From Phycisphaeraceae bacterium (GTDB lineage Bacteria > Planctomycetota > Phycisphaerae > Phycisphaerales > UBA1924), in NCBI GenBank assembly GCA_009827205.1, contig WUAK01000118.1, forward strand, positions 1 through 8,257: DNA of 8,257 bases, given 5' to 3'. The translations under genes and the position numbers were made by a program. The notes beneath the pieces were generated by a model. The model did not search any database, was not told the DNA's origin, and worked only from the letters and a program-made list of their open reading frames with translations. The first letter of the stretch is position 1. Each line of letters starts with the position of its first letter. Below, piece by piece: positions 1 through 6,967 of the stretch.

Positions 1-475
1 GCCTTGTGATGTCTTCGTACGCGAGGTCGCGGTACTCGTGCGCCTTGCGCTTGCCCTGCTCGACCATCTTCAGCGCACCGGCTGCCATCTCTGCCGGCTC
101 GGAGCCCATGATCTGTCCGATGAGCGGCGCGTCCTCCTCACCGCTCGGGATGTTGTCGTGGATCTCGCCCAGATCCGCCTTGGCGAACCCTCTGCCGCCC
201 GCGAGCAGGGTGCGATCGAGAAGGGCCTCTGTGACGCAGGCCGGGCAGCCGTGGCGCCTTGCGATGATCCGCATGGCCGAATCGGAGTATCCCGCCAGCC
301 CCGCCTGGAAGAATGGCGCGTCGAAGCCTGGGATGGCCCCGGGGATTCTCGGGTCGACACCGAGCCCATCGTGAGCACTGGCAACGACTTGGGCGCATCT
401 GCGTGGGTCCAGATCCTCCCCGCCCGGAGCGATGCCCGGCGTTGGTTTCGTCGCGTTGTTGCTCTGGCAGCCCAC
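1..475 (-). CDS. tRNA-dihydrouridine synthase (Dus family), N-terminal part, cut by window edge
   Basis: Reading the minus strand in the frame whose codons cover 473-475 down to 2-4 gives an open 158-residue segment that continues past the left edge. Counting from GTG at 475, residues 57-65 read QAGLAGYSD, the counterpart of the APMAGVTD segment of Dus flavin barrels. Residues 82-84 (TEA) match the family TEM segment. Residues 117-127 (PLIGQIMGSEP) match the PxxxQLxGxDP strand, followed by a helix ending EQG at 139-141. Dus enzymes are FMN/NADPH enzymes that reduce uridines in the tRNA D-loop; the catalytic Cys lies beyond the edge. The start is uncertain: GTG 475 is the only ATG/GTG/TTG in frame before the barrel, has no clear Shine-Dalgarno, and would give about 50 extra N-terminal residues of low-complexity character. 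After EQG the expected hydrophobic strand leading to the catalytic NxxCP is not seen; instead a charged stretch KRKAHEYRD follows, suggesting an insertion. The family is well supported; the subfamily is not decided. Confidence 0.8.
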   Translation of the reverse strand, partial: MGCQSNNATKPTPGIAPGGEDLDPRRCAQVVASAHDGLGVDPRIPGAIPGFDAPFFQAGLAGYSDSAMRIIARRHGCPACVTEALLDRTLLAGGRGFAKADLGEIHDNIPSGEEDAPLIGQIMGSEPAEMAAGALKMVEQGKRKAHEYRDLAYEDITR

Positions 476-480
476 CGGGT

Positions 481-486
481 AGAGGA
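481..486 (+). promoter_or_regulatory. Shine-Dalgarno of the lipoprotein gene
   Basis: AGAGGA lies 8 bases before the ATG at 495. It is one of only two good ribosome binding sites in the window and fixes the lipoprotein start. It sits in the 19-base gap to the divergent Dus start candidate, so any promoter for this gene must lie inside the Dus coding sequence, unless Dus starts further in. Confidence 0.6.
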
Positions 487-494
487 TAGGGACG

Positions 495-944
495 ATGAAA
501 CGAAGACTCCCGGCTTTGATCTCCCTCGCCGTCCTGGTCCTGCCGGCCCTTGGCTGCCTGGGATCGCCCGACTTCACCGAGTCGCAGAGCTACCCGGAGG
601 GCCTGCGCAAACTCGAGCCCAGCAACATCCAGCTCTACCGCTCGGGCAAAACGGTGTATCTCTCGAACACGACCGCCACGAACTTCGGTCCCAGCACCAT
701 CTGGCTCAACCAGTGGTTCAAGAAAGAAGTCGATGGCTTCGCGATCGGTGAGACCCTCAAGCTCGGGCTCTCGGGCTTCTCTGACGAGTTCGGCGACGAG
801 TTCCGAGGCGGGGGCTTCTTCGCTGCGAGGGCGCCCGACCGGATCGTGCTCGCTGAGCTCGAGATCGATACCGAGCGGACAGTCGAGAACCCGACGGGGC
901 GCGTGCTCTTGCCGCTCATCGTCGTCGGCCAGCGGGAGGAGTGA
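495..944 (+). CDS. small predicted lipoprotein of unknown function
   Basis: A 149-residue protein with a lipoprotein signal: MKRR at the N-terminus, a hydrophobic core at residues 5-19, and a lipobox-like PALG-C ending at Cys21. It is therefore probably exported and lipid-anchored. The -3 position of the lipobox is Ala rather than Leu, slightly off consensus. The mature part (22-149) looks beta-rich: strands around VYLSN (54-58), STIWLNQWF (67-75), a GET turn (85-87), a LSGFSDEFGDEFRGGGFF stretch (92-109) and RIVLAELEID (116-125). There is no catalytic motif, no further membrane segment and no Cys pair. I do not recognise a named domain. Its stop at 942-944 is 4 bases before the deacetylase start and its last codons contain that gene's Shine-Dalgarno, so the two are almost certainly co-translated. 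The reading frame, signal peptide and binding site make the gene secure; its function is unknown. Confidence 0.82.
   Translation: MKRRLPALISLAVLVLPALGCLGSPDFTESQSYPEGLRKLEPSNIQLYRSGKTVYLSNTTATNFGPSTIWLNQWFKKEVDGFAIGETLKLGLSGFSDEFGDEFRGGGFFAARAPDRIVLAELEIDTERTVENPTGRVLLPLIVVGQREE
934..940 (+). promoter_or_regulatory. Shine-Dalgarno of the deacetylase gene
   Basis: GGGAGGA inside the last codons of the lipoprotein gene, 8 bases before ATG 949. It decides the start of the deacetylase against longer in-frame readings and points to translational coupling with the lipoprotein. Confidence 0.75.
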
Positions 945-948
945 ACCA

Positions 949-1686
949 ATGGCAAACGTGCTCGTCATAGGCCCCCACCCCGACGACCAAGAGCTCGGCA
1001 TGGGCGGCACGATCGCCAAGCTCGCGGCGCAGGGGCACAACGTGCTCCTGCTCGACGTGACCAACGGCGAGCCAACACCCTTCGGCGACCCGGTCACGCG
1101 CAAGGGCGAAGCCGCGGCGGCCTCCGTAGCACTCGCACCAGATGGCGCTACGCCGATCAAGCGCATGCTGCTGGACCTGCCCAACCGGGAGGTCGTGCAC
1201 TCGGTTGAGAATCGGCACAAGTTCGCGGCGGTGATCCGCGCGCATCAGACGGACATCATCTTCACGCCCTTCTTCGAGGATGCGCACCCGGATCACATCG
1301 CGGTGACGAGGATCGCCGAGGACGCGAGGTTCGACGCGAAGCTGACGAAACTCGATCTGGCCGATCCGGTTGACGCCTGGACAGGCGAGGCGATGCCCAT
1401 CGGCGATCCGGTGTACCCGAAGTGGTTCTTCTACTACTACGCGACGCACCTGCGCTGGGTGGCCAACCCGAGCTTCATCGTGGATGTCACGGGCTTCGAG
1501 GACACGAAGATCGACTCGATCAACGCGTACCACACGCAGTTCGTGCTGCCCGAGAAGAACCGACGAATCGTGGACTGGGTGCGGGCGTCGCTCACGTACT
1601 TCGGCTCGCGGATCGGCGCCGACTCTGGCGAGGGGTTCTACACGCGTGAGCCGGTTGGGCTCACGTCGTTTGACTCGCTCGCGTAA
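949..1686 (+). CDS. PIG-L/LmbE-family zinc deacetylase, BshB1-like
   Basis: A 245-residue cytosolic enzyme. Residues 8-15 read GPHPDDQE, the metal-binding motif of the LmbE/PIG-L fold, and 113-116 read HPDH, the second metal motif. By family analogy H10, D13 and H116 bind zinc and D12 is the general base. The family removes acetyl groups from N-acetylglucosamine conjugates. The BshB1 branch, which makes GlcN-malate for bacillithiol, is suggested by total length, TPFFEDAHPDH (106-116), the WFFYYYATH segment (159-167), PSFIVDV (174-180), IDSINAYHTQF (188-198) and a C-terminal YFGSRIGADSGEGF (217-230), which parallel the BshB1 order YxY, PxFxxDI, EAYxSQF and YGxxxGxxYAEGF. Met1 is fixed by a Shine-Dalgarno at 934-940. 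It sits between a lipoprotein and mgtE in an apparent operon; bshA and bshC are not in view, so the bacillithiol role is an inference. It could instead act on another GlcNAc-containing small molecule. Confidence 0.88.
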   Translation: MANVLVIGPHPDDQELGMGGTIAKLAAQGHNVLLLDVTNGEPTPFGDPVTRKGEAAAASVALAPDGATPIKRMLLDLPNREVVHSVENRHKFAAVIRAHQTDIIFTPFFEDAHPDHIAVTRIAEDARFDAKLTKLDLADPVDAWTGEAMPIGDPVYPKWFFYYYATHLRWVANPSFIVDVTGFEDTKIDSINAYHTQFVLPEKNRRIVDWVRASLTYFGSRIGADSGEGFYTREPVGLTSFDSLA

Positions 1687-1695
1687 CCTAAACGC

Positions 1696-3069
1696 GTGAA
1701 CCCCACGAGCCAGCTGCTCCTGCCCGAAGTCTCCGAGCTGATCGCCGAGCGCGAGTTCCGCGCGCTGCGCGAGTCGCTCTCGGGTGTGCCCGCGGCTGAC
1801 GTGGCGGACCTGCTCGCGGATCTCCCACTCGAAGAAGCGGCGGTGTGCTTCAGGCTCCTGCCCCGCGACGAGGCGGGTGACGTGTTCGCCGAGCCCGACG
1901 GCGACCTGCACAGCAACCTCATCGAACAGCTGGGCGACATCCGCTCACGCCAGGCAATCGAGGCGCTCGACCCCGACGACCGCGCGCGCGTGCTCGACGA
2001 GCTGCCGACCGAGGTCGCAAAGAGACTCATCTCATCGCTCAGCCCGGCAACGCGGCGCGAGACGCAGGCGATCCTTGGCTACCCGGCAGACTCGGTCGGT
2101 AGACTGATGACGCCCGACTACGTGCGCCTCCGCCCCGACTGGACCGTCGCCAGGGCGCTCGAGCAGATCCGCAGGTTCGGGCATGACGCGGAAACCGTGC
2201 ACTGGATCTTCGTGATCGACGGTCATTACCGGCTCATCGACGACCTGCACATCCGCCAGCTGCTGCTTGCCGATCCCGAGACCGAGATCAGCGAGATCAT
2301 GGACGACGCGTTCATCGCGCTCGACGCCGACGACGACCGCGAGGACGCGGTGCGCATGATGAGCAGGTACGACAGGACCGCGCTGCCCGTGATCGATTCA
2401 CGCGGGGTGCTGCTTGGCATTGTGACACACGACGACGTCGCGGACGTTGCTGAAGAGGAAGTCACGGAGGACATCCAGAAGCAAGCCGGTATGGAAGCGC
2501 TGGCCAAGCCCTACATGCAGACCGGCCTTGCCGAGATGATCAAGAAGCGCGGCGGCTGGCTCTGCGTGCTGCTGCTCTTGCAGGTCGCGACGATCGGTGT
2601 GCTCGATATGTTCCAGAGCCAGCTCGAGAAAGCTGCGATCCTCGTCTCGTTCATCCCGCTGATCATCTCATCGGGCGGGAACACGGGCACGCAGGCGGCG
2701 AGCCTCTTGATCCGTGCGATCTCGCTCGACGAGATCGAGCACAAGGACTGGAAACGCGTCATCGTGACTGAGATCCGTACAGGGCTCATCCTCGGGCTCG
2801 CGCTCGGCCTGCTCTCGTATCTCGTGGTGGTCGGGCTCGACGCTGCGGGCATCGCGACGGCGACCGACCCGAGCGCGGTCGGGCTGACCGTGGGCATCTC
2901 GATCCTTGGCATCGTGATCTGGGGCGTGACGATCGGATCGATGTTCCCGATCCTGCTCGACAGGATGGGTCTCGACCCCGCGACGATCAGCTCGCCGCTG
3001 GTTGCGACGCTGATGGACGTCTCTGGTCTTGTGATCTATCTGGTTACGGCTTCGGTGCTCGTGCTCTAG
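1696..3069 (+). CDS. mgtE: magnesium transporter MgtE
   Basis: A 457-residue inner-membrane Mg2+ channel subunit of normal family length (about 450) with all domains in order. The helical N domain covers roughly residues 10-134. CBS1 is about 138-195 (beginning MTPDYVRL) and CBS2 about 200-257 (MDDAFIALD, then PVIDSRGVLLGIVTHDD). The acidic plug-helix region is about 258-283. Five membrane helices lie at roughly 288-306, 312-335, 361-383, 395-418 and 434-457. The pore signature SSGGNTGTQ is at 325-333. D441 in LMDVSG corresponds to the selectivity Asp of the Thermus protein. In this family the N and CBS domains bind cytosolic Mg2+ and close the pore when Mg2+ is high. The start is GTG, 9 bases after the deacetylase stop, with no Shine-Dalgarno, so translation probably depends on reinitiation. 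No Mg2+ riboswitch is possible in the 9-base gap. The stop codon overlaps that of the convergent hydrolase gene. Confidence 0.96.
   Translation: MNPTSQLLLPEVSELIAEREFRALRESLSGVPAADVADLLADLPLEEAAVCFRLLPRDEAGDVFAEPDGDLHSNLIEQLGDIRSRQAIEALDPDDRARVLDELPTEVAKRLISSLSPATRRETQAILGYPADSVGRLMTPDYVRLRPDWTVARALEQIRRFGHDAETVHWIFVIDGHYRLIDDLHIRQLLLADPETEISEIMDDAFIALDADDDREDAVRMMSRYDRTALPVIDSRGVLLGIVTHDDVADVAEEEVTEDIQKQAGMEALAKPYMQTGLAEMIKKRGGWLCVLLLLQVATIGVLDMFQSQLEKAAILVSFIPLIISSGGNTGTQAASLLIRAISLDEIEHKDWKRVIVTEIRTGLILGLALGLLSYLVVVGLDAAGIATATDPSAVGLTVGISILGIVIWGVTIGSMFPILLDRMGLDPATISSPLVATLMDVSGLVIYLVTASVLVL
3066..3069. other. shared CTAG stop of two convergent genes
   Basis: The palindrome CTAG supplies TAG to mgtE on the plus strand (3067-3069) and TAG to the hydrolase on the minus strand (3066-3068). 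There is no space for a terminator between the genes, so each transcript must end inside its neighbour's coding sequence or by Rho. Confidence 0.9.
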
Positions 3070-4553
3070 TCGAGCTGCTTGAGAATCCAGTCGCTGATGA
3101 CCTGCATCGCGTTCTCGTCGAACGTGGTCTCGATCTGGCCGTACTCCGACATCGCGCCGGTGGTGGCGGGCTGGAAGAGGTGGTTGAGCCCCTCGAACTC
3201 GATCGCTTTGAAGTTGTCCTTGCCTTCTTCCTCGAAGACGCGGCGGATCTCGTCGAGGTTCTGGCTGGTCAGCACCTGAAGATCTTTGGAGCCGTTGACC
3301 GCGAGCACGGGCTGCTCCAGCTTGCGGAGCATCGGGCGCGGGTCGTAGGTGAGGAAGTGGTAGAACCAGGGCCTGTCGATCATGGCCATGTTCTGATCGA
3401 AGAGCCCCTCACGGACCTCGCCCGCCGCGCCTGGCGACTGTAGATCGATGAGCTCGCCGACCTTTGCTTCGATGAGTTCTCGGTCAGCGCCGTCCTTCAT
3501 TAAATCGAAGAGCTGCGACTGGAGTTCTTCCTGCGTGTCGAGGAACGACTCGCCCACACCGGTCTCTCCCAGCATCACACGCGTCTGGAGCAGGAGAACT
3601 TCTTCACCGGTCACGCCCGGCCCCGCGAGCAAGACGACGAAATCGACATCGTCGTTGCCAGCCGCGGTCTCGGGGGCGATCATCGCGCCCTCGCTGTGAC
3701 CGACGAGCCCGATCTCAGCGATCTCATCCTGCTGCTCGAGAAACGCGATCGCTGCTCGCGCATCGTCCATGAAGTCGAGCATCGTCGCCGTGCTGAAGTC
3801 GCCGGTTGACCCGGCGGTGCCTCGATCGTCGCATCGGAGCGACGCGATGCCGTGGCGCGTCAGGTGATCGCTGAGTACGAGGAAGGGCTTGTGACCCATG
3901 AGTGTTTCGTCGCGGTCCTGAGGGCCAGAACCTGTGAGCAGGATCGCCGCGGGATACGGACCGGAGCCGAAGGTCTCTTCATCCGGGAGCGTGAGTGTGC
4001 CCGCGAGCGTGTGCTCGCCCGCGTCAACTGCCACCTCGATCTCTCGGTAAGGCAGAGGACGCTTCGGGTGCTGGGGCCGCGGCAGCAGTTCTGTGTCGCC
4101 CGCTTCGTCAAGCGACATCTTTGATGGGAACGTGGCGCCCGACTGCCTCAGCTCACCTGTCGCGGCATTGCCAGTCTCATCGAGCGTCATGACCCAGGTC
4201 GGCCAGTTGAATTCCGGAAGGTTCGGGATCGCGAACGTGAAACGCAGCTCGTCGCCCTCGCGGACGATGTCCTGCAGCTCGCCCCCGATAAGGCCCTGCA
4301 CCGGGATGTCGATCGTGCCCGAGTAGTCGCCGGCTGATTCGGTGAGTGTGACCGAGAAATCGATCACCTGTCCCGGAAGTTCGACAGCGCCAACCCAACG
4401 TGAGGGCTCGCTCACCACCAGTTCAGCCTCGGCCTCTTCTGGCTGATACACAACAACAACCGCAGCCGGCGCTGGTTCGCGAGCTGCGGTTTCTTGTGCT
4501 GGAGCCTTGTCGCCTCCGAACAGAATCGAGATAAGAGCCAGAATCGGCGTCAT
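3066..4553 (-). CDS. exported alpha/beta hydrolase (esterase/peptidase-like)
   Basis: A 495-residue serine hydrolase. Residues 3-13 are hydrophobic and APAQ at 17-20 resembles a signal peptidase site; an Ala/Pro/Glu-rich linker follows (21-50), so export or membrane tethering is likely. Residues 51-160 form a beta-rich N-terminal domain of the kind often placed before such hydrolases. The catalytic domain (about 170-495) has LTGSGPQDRDE at 206-216 (oxyanion strand), RCDDRGTAGSTG at 240-251, the nucleophile elbow GHSEG at 285-289 with Ser287, acid D424 in NGSKD and base H458 in LNHLFQ. This pattern fits the EstD-type carboxylesterases and related S9-like hydrolases; the natural substrate cannot be told. 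The start is set at ATG 4553 because it gives the signal sequence. A longer in-frame reading to 4799 would run into the ATPase gene and has no protein character. It lies downstream of the ATPase on the same strand after a 148-base gap, so separate transcription is possible. Confidence 0.9.
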   Translation of the reverse strand: MTPILALISILFGGDKAPAQETAAREPAPAAVVVVYQPEEAEAELVVSEPSRWVGAVELPGQVIDFSVTLTESAGDYSGTIDIPVQGLIGGELQDIVREGDELRFTFAIPNLPEFNWPTWVMTLDETGNAATGELRQSGATFPSKMSLDEAGDTELLPRPQHPKRPLPYREIEVAVDAGEHTLAGTLTLPDEETFGSGPYPAAILLTGSGPQDRDETLMGHKPFLVLSDHLTRHGIASLRCDDRGTAGSTGDFSTATMLDFMDDARAAIAFLEQQDEIAEIGLVGHSEGAMIAPETAAGNDDVDFVVLLAGPGVTGEEVLLLQTRVMLGETGVGESFLDTQEELQSQLFDLMKDGADRELIEAKVGELIDLQSPGAAGEVREGLFDQNMAMIDRPWFYHFLTYDPRPMLRKLEQPVLAVNGSKDLQVLTSQNLDEIRRVFEEEGKDNFKAIEFEGLNHLFQPATTGAMSEYGQIETTFDENAMQVISDWILKQLD

Positions 4554-4585
4554 TCCAAAGAACCCCAACGAGTAAACGGGAACCG

Positions 4586-4619
4586 ACCGGCGCCCGTTAC
4601 ATGATTGGGATGCGCCGGT
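4586..4619. repeat. 8-bp perfect inverted repeat upstream of the hydrolase gene
   Basis: ACCGGCGC at 4586-4593 and GCGCCGGT at 4612-4619 are perfect reverse complements separated by 18 bases. The element lies 32 bases before the hydrolase ATG, in the 148-base gap (4554-4701) after the ATPase. No run of T follows on either strand, so it is not an intrinsic terminator. It could be an operator for a dimeric repressor or a hairpin in the hydrolase 5' leader. The rest of the 148-base gap holds nothing else I can support; no clear promoter was found. Confidence 0.5.
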
Positions 4620-4701
4620 AAGTCGTTGCAGTCTTTTTCGACAGTGTTTCTGCAAAGCAGCGATTCTTGGCTTTCCAAGCGTGTTTTCTGTGATCAAGAA
4701 A

Positions 4702-6756
4702 TCACGAAGGCTGGCTGCGGAGACCCCTGATCGAGCCCTCGCGACGGACCATGCCCTCGGACTCCTGCTCGGCTTCGCTCTCTGCGATGTGCTCACCAAA
4801 CCTGAACAGGCGGAAGCTGTTGGCGATCACGATCACGCCTGTTGCGAACTGGTAGAGGCCTGCAAGGAACGGGCCGTAAGACTCGTTCAGAACGCGTGTG
4901 GTCGCAAGCCCAAGACCGATGAGCGCCATGATGATCGCGATGGCAATGTTCTGTGTCACGATCGCGCGGGCTCGCCTGGACAGCTCGATAAGGAACGGGA
5001 CGCGCGAGAGGTCGTCGTTCATGAGCGCGACGCCCGCGGAGTTGGCCGCGATGTCCGAGCCCGAGAGGCCCATCGCCACGCCCAGGTCCGCCGCGGCGAG
5101 CGAGGGACCGTCGTTGATGCCGTCACCGACCATCAGCGTTTTGGCGCCGCTCCGTGTGAGCCTGCGGATCTGCTCGTGCTTCTCTTCGGGCAGGCACTCG
5201 GCCTCGATCGCGTCGACCTCGACGTTCATGCCCACGCGCTTGGCAACGCTGACGCGGTCGCCCGTGAACATCGCGATCTGGCGAACACCGAGCTCGCGGA
5301 GACGCTCAATGACCTTCTTGGTGTTCTTGCGGACGGTGTCGGCGAGGCCGACAGCGCCCATGTACTGGCCGTCCTTCATGACATGCACGCCCGACATGCC
5401 CTCGATCTTGGCCTCGACCTTCTCGAGCTCGGGCTTGATCGCGGGGTTCAGCTCAACGAGCCAGGTGGCACGGCCCACGCAGAGCTCGCCCATCGATGTG
5501 CGTGCGCGAACGCCCCGGCCGTGGACTTCTTCGTAGTCACGGGTGCCGTCGGGCTCGACGTTGGCAGCTTTGCCCGTCTTGAGGATCGAAGCTGCGAGCG
5601 GGTGGTTCGAGTGCTGCTCGCCGTTGACAGCGGCGCGGAGCAGATCGGCGCCGCTCACACCCTCGGCGGGCACGAGCTTTGACACCTCGAACACACCCGT
5701 TGTCATCGTGCCTGTCTTGTCCATGACAACCGTGTCGATGGTGGCAGCGGCCTCGAGGTTCGTCGCCTTCTTGATCAGGATGCCAAGTCGAGCAGCAGCA
5801 GCGAACGCAGCGACCATCGCGGTCGGGCTCGCAAGCAGCAGCGCCGTCGGGCAGGTCACAACGAGAATCTGCACGAACGTCGAAACGGCCGCGTCTCTGA
5901 CGGCCTGATCTTCTGACTGGATCATCGCCCACCAGGTCACGACCGCGATCGCGACAACGACGGGGACGAAGAACTGAGCGACCTGCTCGATGATGAGCTG
6001 CTTAGGCGTCTTGGACTTCTCGGCCTCGCCGATCAGCTGGGTCACCTTACCAATAGTCGTCTCAGCACCGACCTCTGTCACGCGGAGATCTATGCCGCCC
6101 GTGAGGTTGGTCGTGCCCGCGTAGACGTGGTCTTTGACCGCGACCTCGACAGGGACCGCCTCACCGGTCAGCGAAGCCTGATTGATGGTGCTTCGGCCCT
6201 CGATCACCACACCATCGACCGGCAGGTTCTCGCCGGGACGGACGCGGACGATCTGGCCGACCTGTACCTCTTCGAGCGGGAGATCCTGCTCGGCGCCGTC
6301 GATCACGACCCGCGCGATGTCCGGGGTCAGCCCGATGAGTTGCTCGATGGCGCGCTGCGCGCCGCGTGCGGTTCGGGTCACAAACTGGTCGGCTACAAGA
6401 AGGATGAACGCGAGCGAACCAGCAACGGCGTACATCTGGCTCATCAGAGCCGCGAGGATGGCGAGCGATGCGAGCGTATTGGAGCTGATCTGCGTCCGGC
6501 GGATCTCGCCGAGTGCTGAGAGAAACAGAGGGGCTGCAAGCAGTACCGCGCCGATGAGCGCCGGGATCTGGGAGACCAGCTCGGGCAGCAAGCCGAACGC
6601 GTTGCTGAGAAGAGTCAGCAGAACGAGGGTGCCCCCGACGAGGCTCAGCAGGACTTTGCGCTCGCCAGAAACCTCAGCGGCGGCGGTTTCCAATGCCTCG
6701 CTTGCGGTCTGGGCGTGGCTGATCTCGGTCGTGTCGGCGGTCTGAAGCTGCGACAT
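4702..6756 (-). CDS. P1B-type heavy-metal-translocating ATPase with CPT motif
   Basis: A 684-residue membrane pump that would move a transition-metal ion across the inner membrane using ATP. Helices MA and MB lie at about 34-55 and 62-82, TM1 and TM2 at about 95-126, TM3 at 259-280, TM4 at 292-315, and TM5 and TM6 at about 603-622 and 629-650. The actuator domain has TGEA at 198-201. The phosphorylation site is DKTGT at 346-350 (D346), with the P1B hallmark SNHP at 383-386 and the hinge GDGINDGPS at 544-552. TM4 carries C302-P303-T304 in place of the usual CPC. There is no N-terminal HMA domain, CxxC or His-rich tail; only about 33 residues precede MA. TM5 and TM6 lack the YN and MxxSS features of Cu+ pumps and the Lys and Asp of Zn2+/Cd2+ pumps, so the metal is unknown. 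ATG 6756 is chosen because upstream in-frame residues look non-coding; a weak GGGGA lies about 10 bases upstream. It is divergent from gpsA. Confidence 0.93.
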   Translation of the reverse strand: MSQLQTADTTEISHAQTASEALETAAAEVSGERKVLLSLVGGTLVLLTLLSNAFGLLPELVSQIPALIGAVLLAAPLFLSALGEIRRTQISSNTLASLAILAALMSQMYAVAGSLAFILLVADQFVTRTARGAQRAIEQLIGLTPDIARVVIDGAEQDLPLEEVQVGQIVRVRPGENLPVDGVVIEGRSTINQASLTGEAVPVEVAVKDHVYAGTTNLTGGIDLRVTEVGAETTIGKVTQLIGEAEKSKTPKQLIIEQVAQFFVPVVVAIAVVTWWAMIQSEDQAVRDAAVSTFVQILVVTCPTALLLASPTAMVAAFAAAARLGILIKKATNLEAAATIDTVVMDKTGTMTTGVFEVSKLVPAEGVSGADLLRAAVNGEQHSNHPLAASILKTGKAANVEPDGTRDYEEVHGRGVRARTSMGELCVGRATWLVELNPAIKPELEKVEAKIEGMSGVHVMKDGQYMGAVGLADTVRKNTKKVIERLRELGVRQIAMFTGDRVSVAKRVGMNVEVDAIEAECLPEEKHEQIRRLTRSGAKTLMVGDGINDGPSLAAADLGVAMGLSGSDIAANSAGVALMNDDLSRVPFLIELSRRARAIVTQNIAIAIIMALIGLGLATTRVLNESYGPFLAGLYQFATGVIVIANSFRLFRFGEHIAESEAEQESEGMVRREGSIRGLRSQPS

Positions 6757-6967
6757 GTTGGGTCGTTCCCCGTGGGCTCCCGAATCGAGAGCAATGGTCT
6801 TCGTTCTGTGACATCGATCGATGCAGGCCCCGAAGAAGAGCCCGGCCCCGTGTCGGCTCCGCCGTGGGGCTGATATCGTAGCGCTGTACGCGGCCAAACC
6901 GAGCCGGGTTCGGTGTCGATCCGACCTCCCGCCTCAAGAGAGCCACGAAGAAAGGCCCGATTCCTCC
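6757..6967. promoter_or_regulatory. divergent intergenic region between the ATPase and gpsA
   Basis: This 211-base gap must hold the promoters of both flanking genes. The only promoter-like sequence I can point to is an extended -10, TGA followed by TATCGT at 6871-6879 on the plus strand, without a recognisable -35. It would give gpsA a leader of about 80 bases. A GC stem with two G-U pairs (6845-6852 with 6863-6870) lies just before it, but in GC-rich sequence this may be chance. No metal-regulator operator such as a MerR-type spaced palindrome was recognised. Confidence 0.3.

Noticed and set aside
38..751. 237-codon plus-strand open frame at the left end
   Set aside because: Its complement encodes clear Dus motifs and the lipoprotein is in another frame; this reading has no protein character.
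138..1220. Long open frame on the minus strand across the Dus, lipoprotein and deacetylase region
   Set aside because: Its translation is Arg/Ser/Gly-rich with no motif, and it lies opposite two well-supported plus-strand genes; high GC content keeps antisense frames open.
916..1911. 331-codon open frame on the minus strand opposite the deacetylase
   Set aside because: Mirror frame of the deacetylase and mgtE genes, rich in Arg, His and Val, with no domain features.
4690..4705. Inverted repeat GTGAT/ATCAC overlapping the ATPase stop as a terminator
   Set aside because: Only 5 bp, AT-containing, and no T-run follows on the minus strand.
4554..4799. N-terminal extension of the hydrolase
   Set aside because: It would overlap the ATPase gene and remove the signal peptide from the N-terminus; the extra residues are basic and unstructured.
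6757..6897. N-terminal extension of the ATPase
   Set aside because: No domain appears in the added 47 residues, and the ATG at 6756 gives a normal P1B N-terminus.
6821..6967. N-terminal extension of GpsA
   Set aside because: It would put about 60 residues before the Rossmann motif, which normally lies near the start; the sequence looks non-coding.
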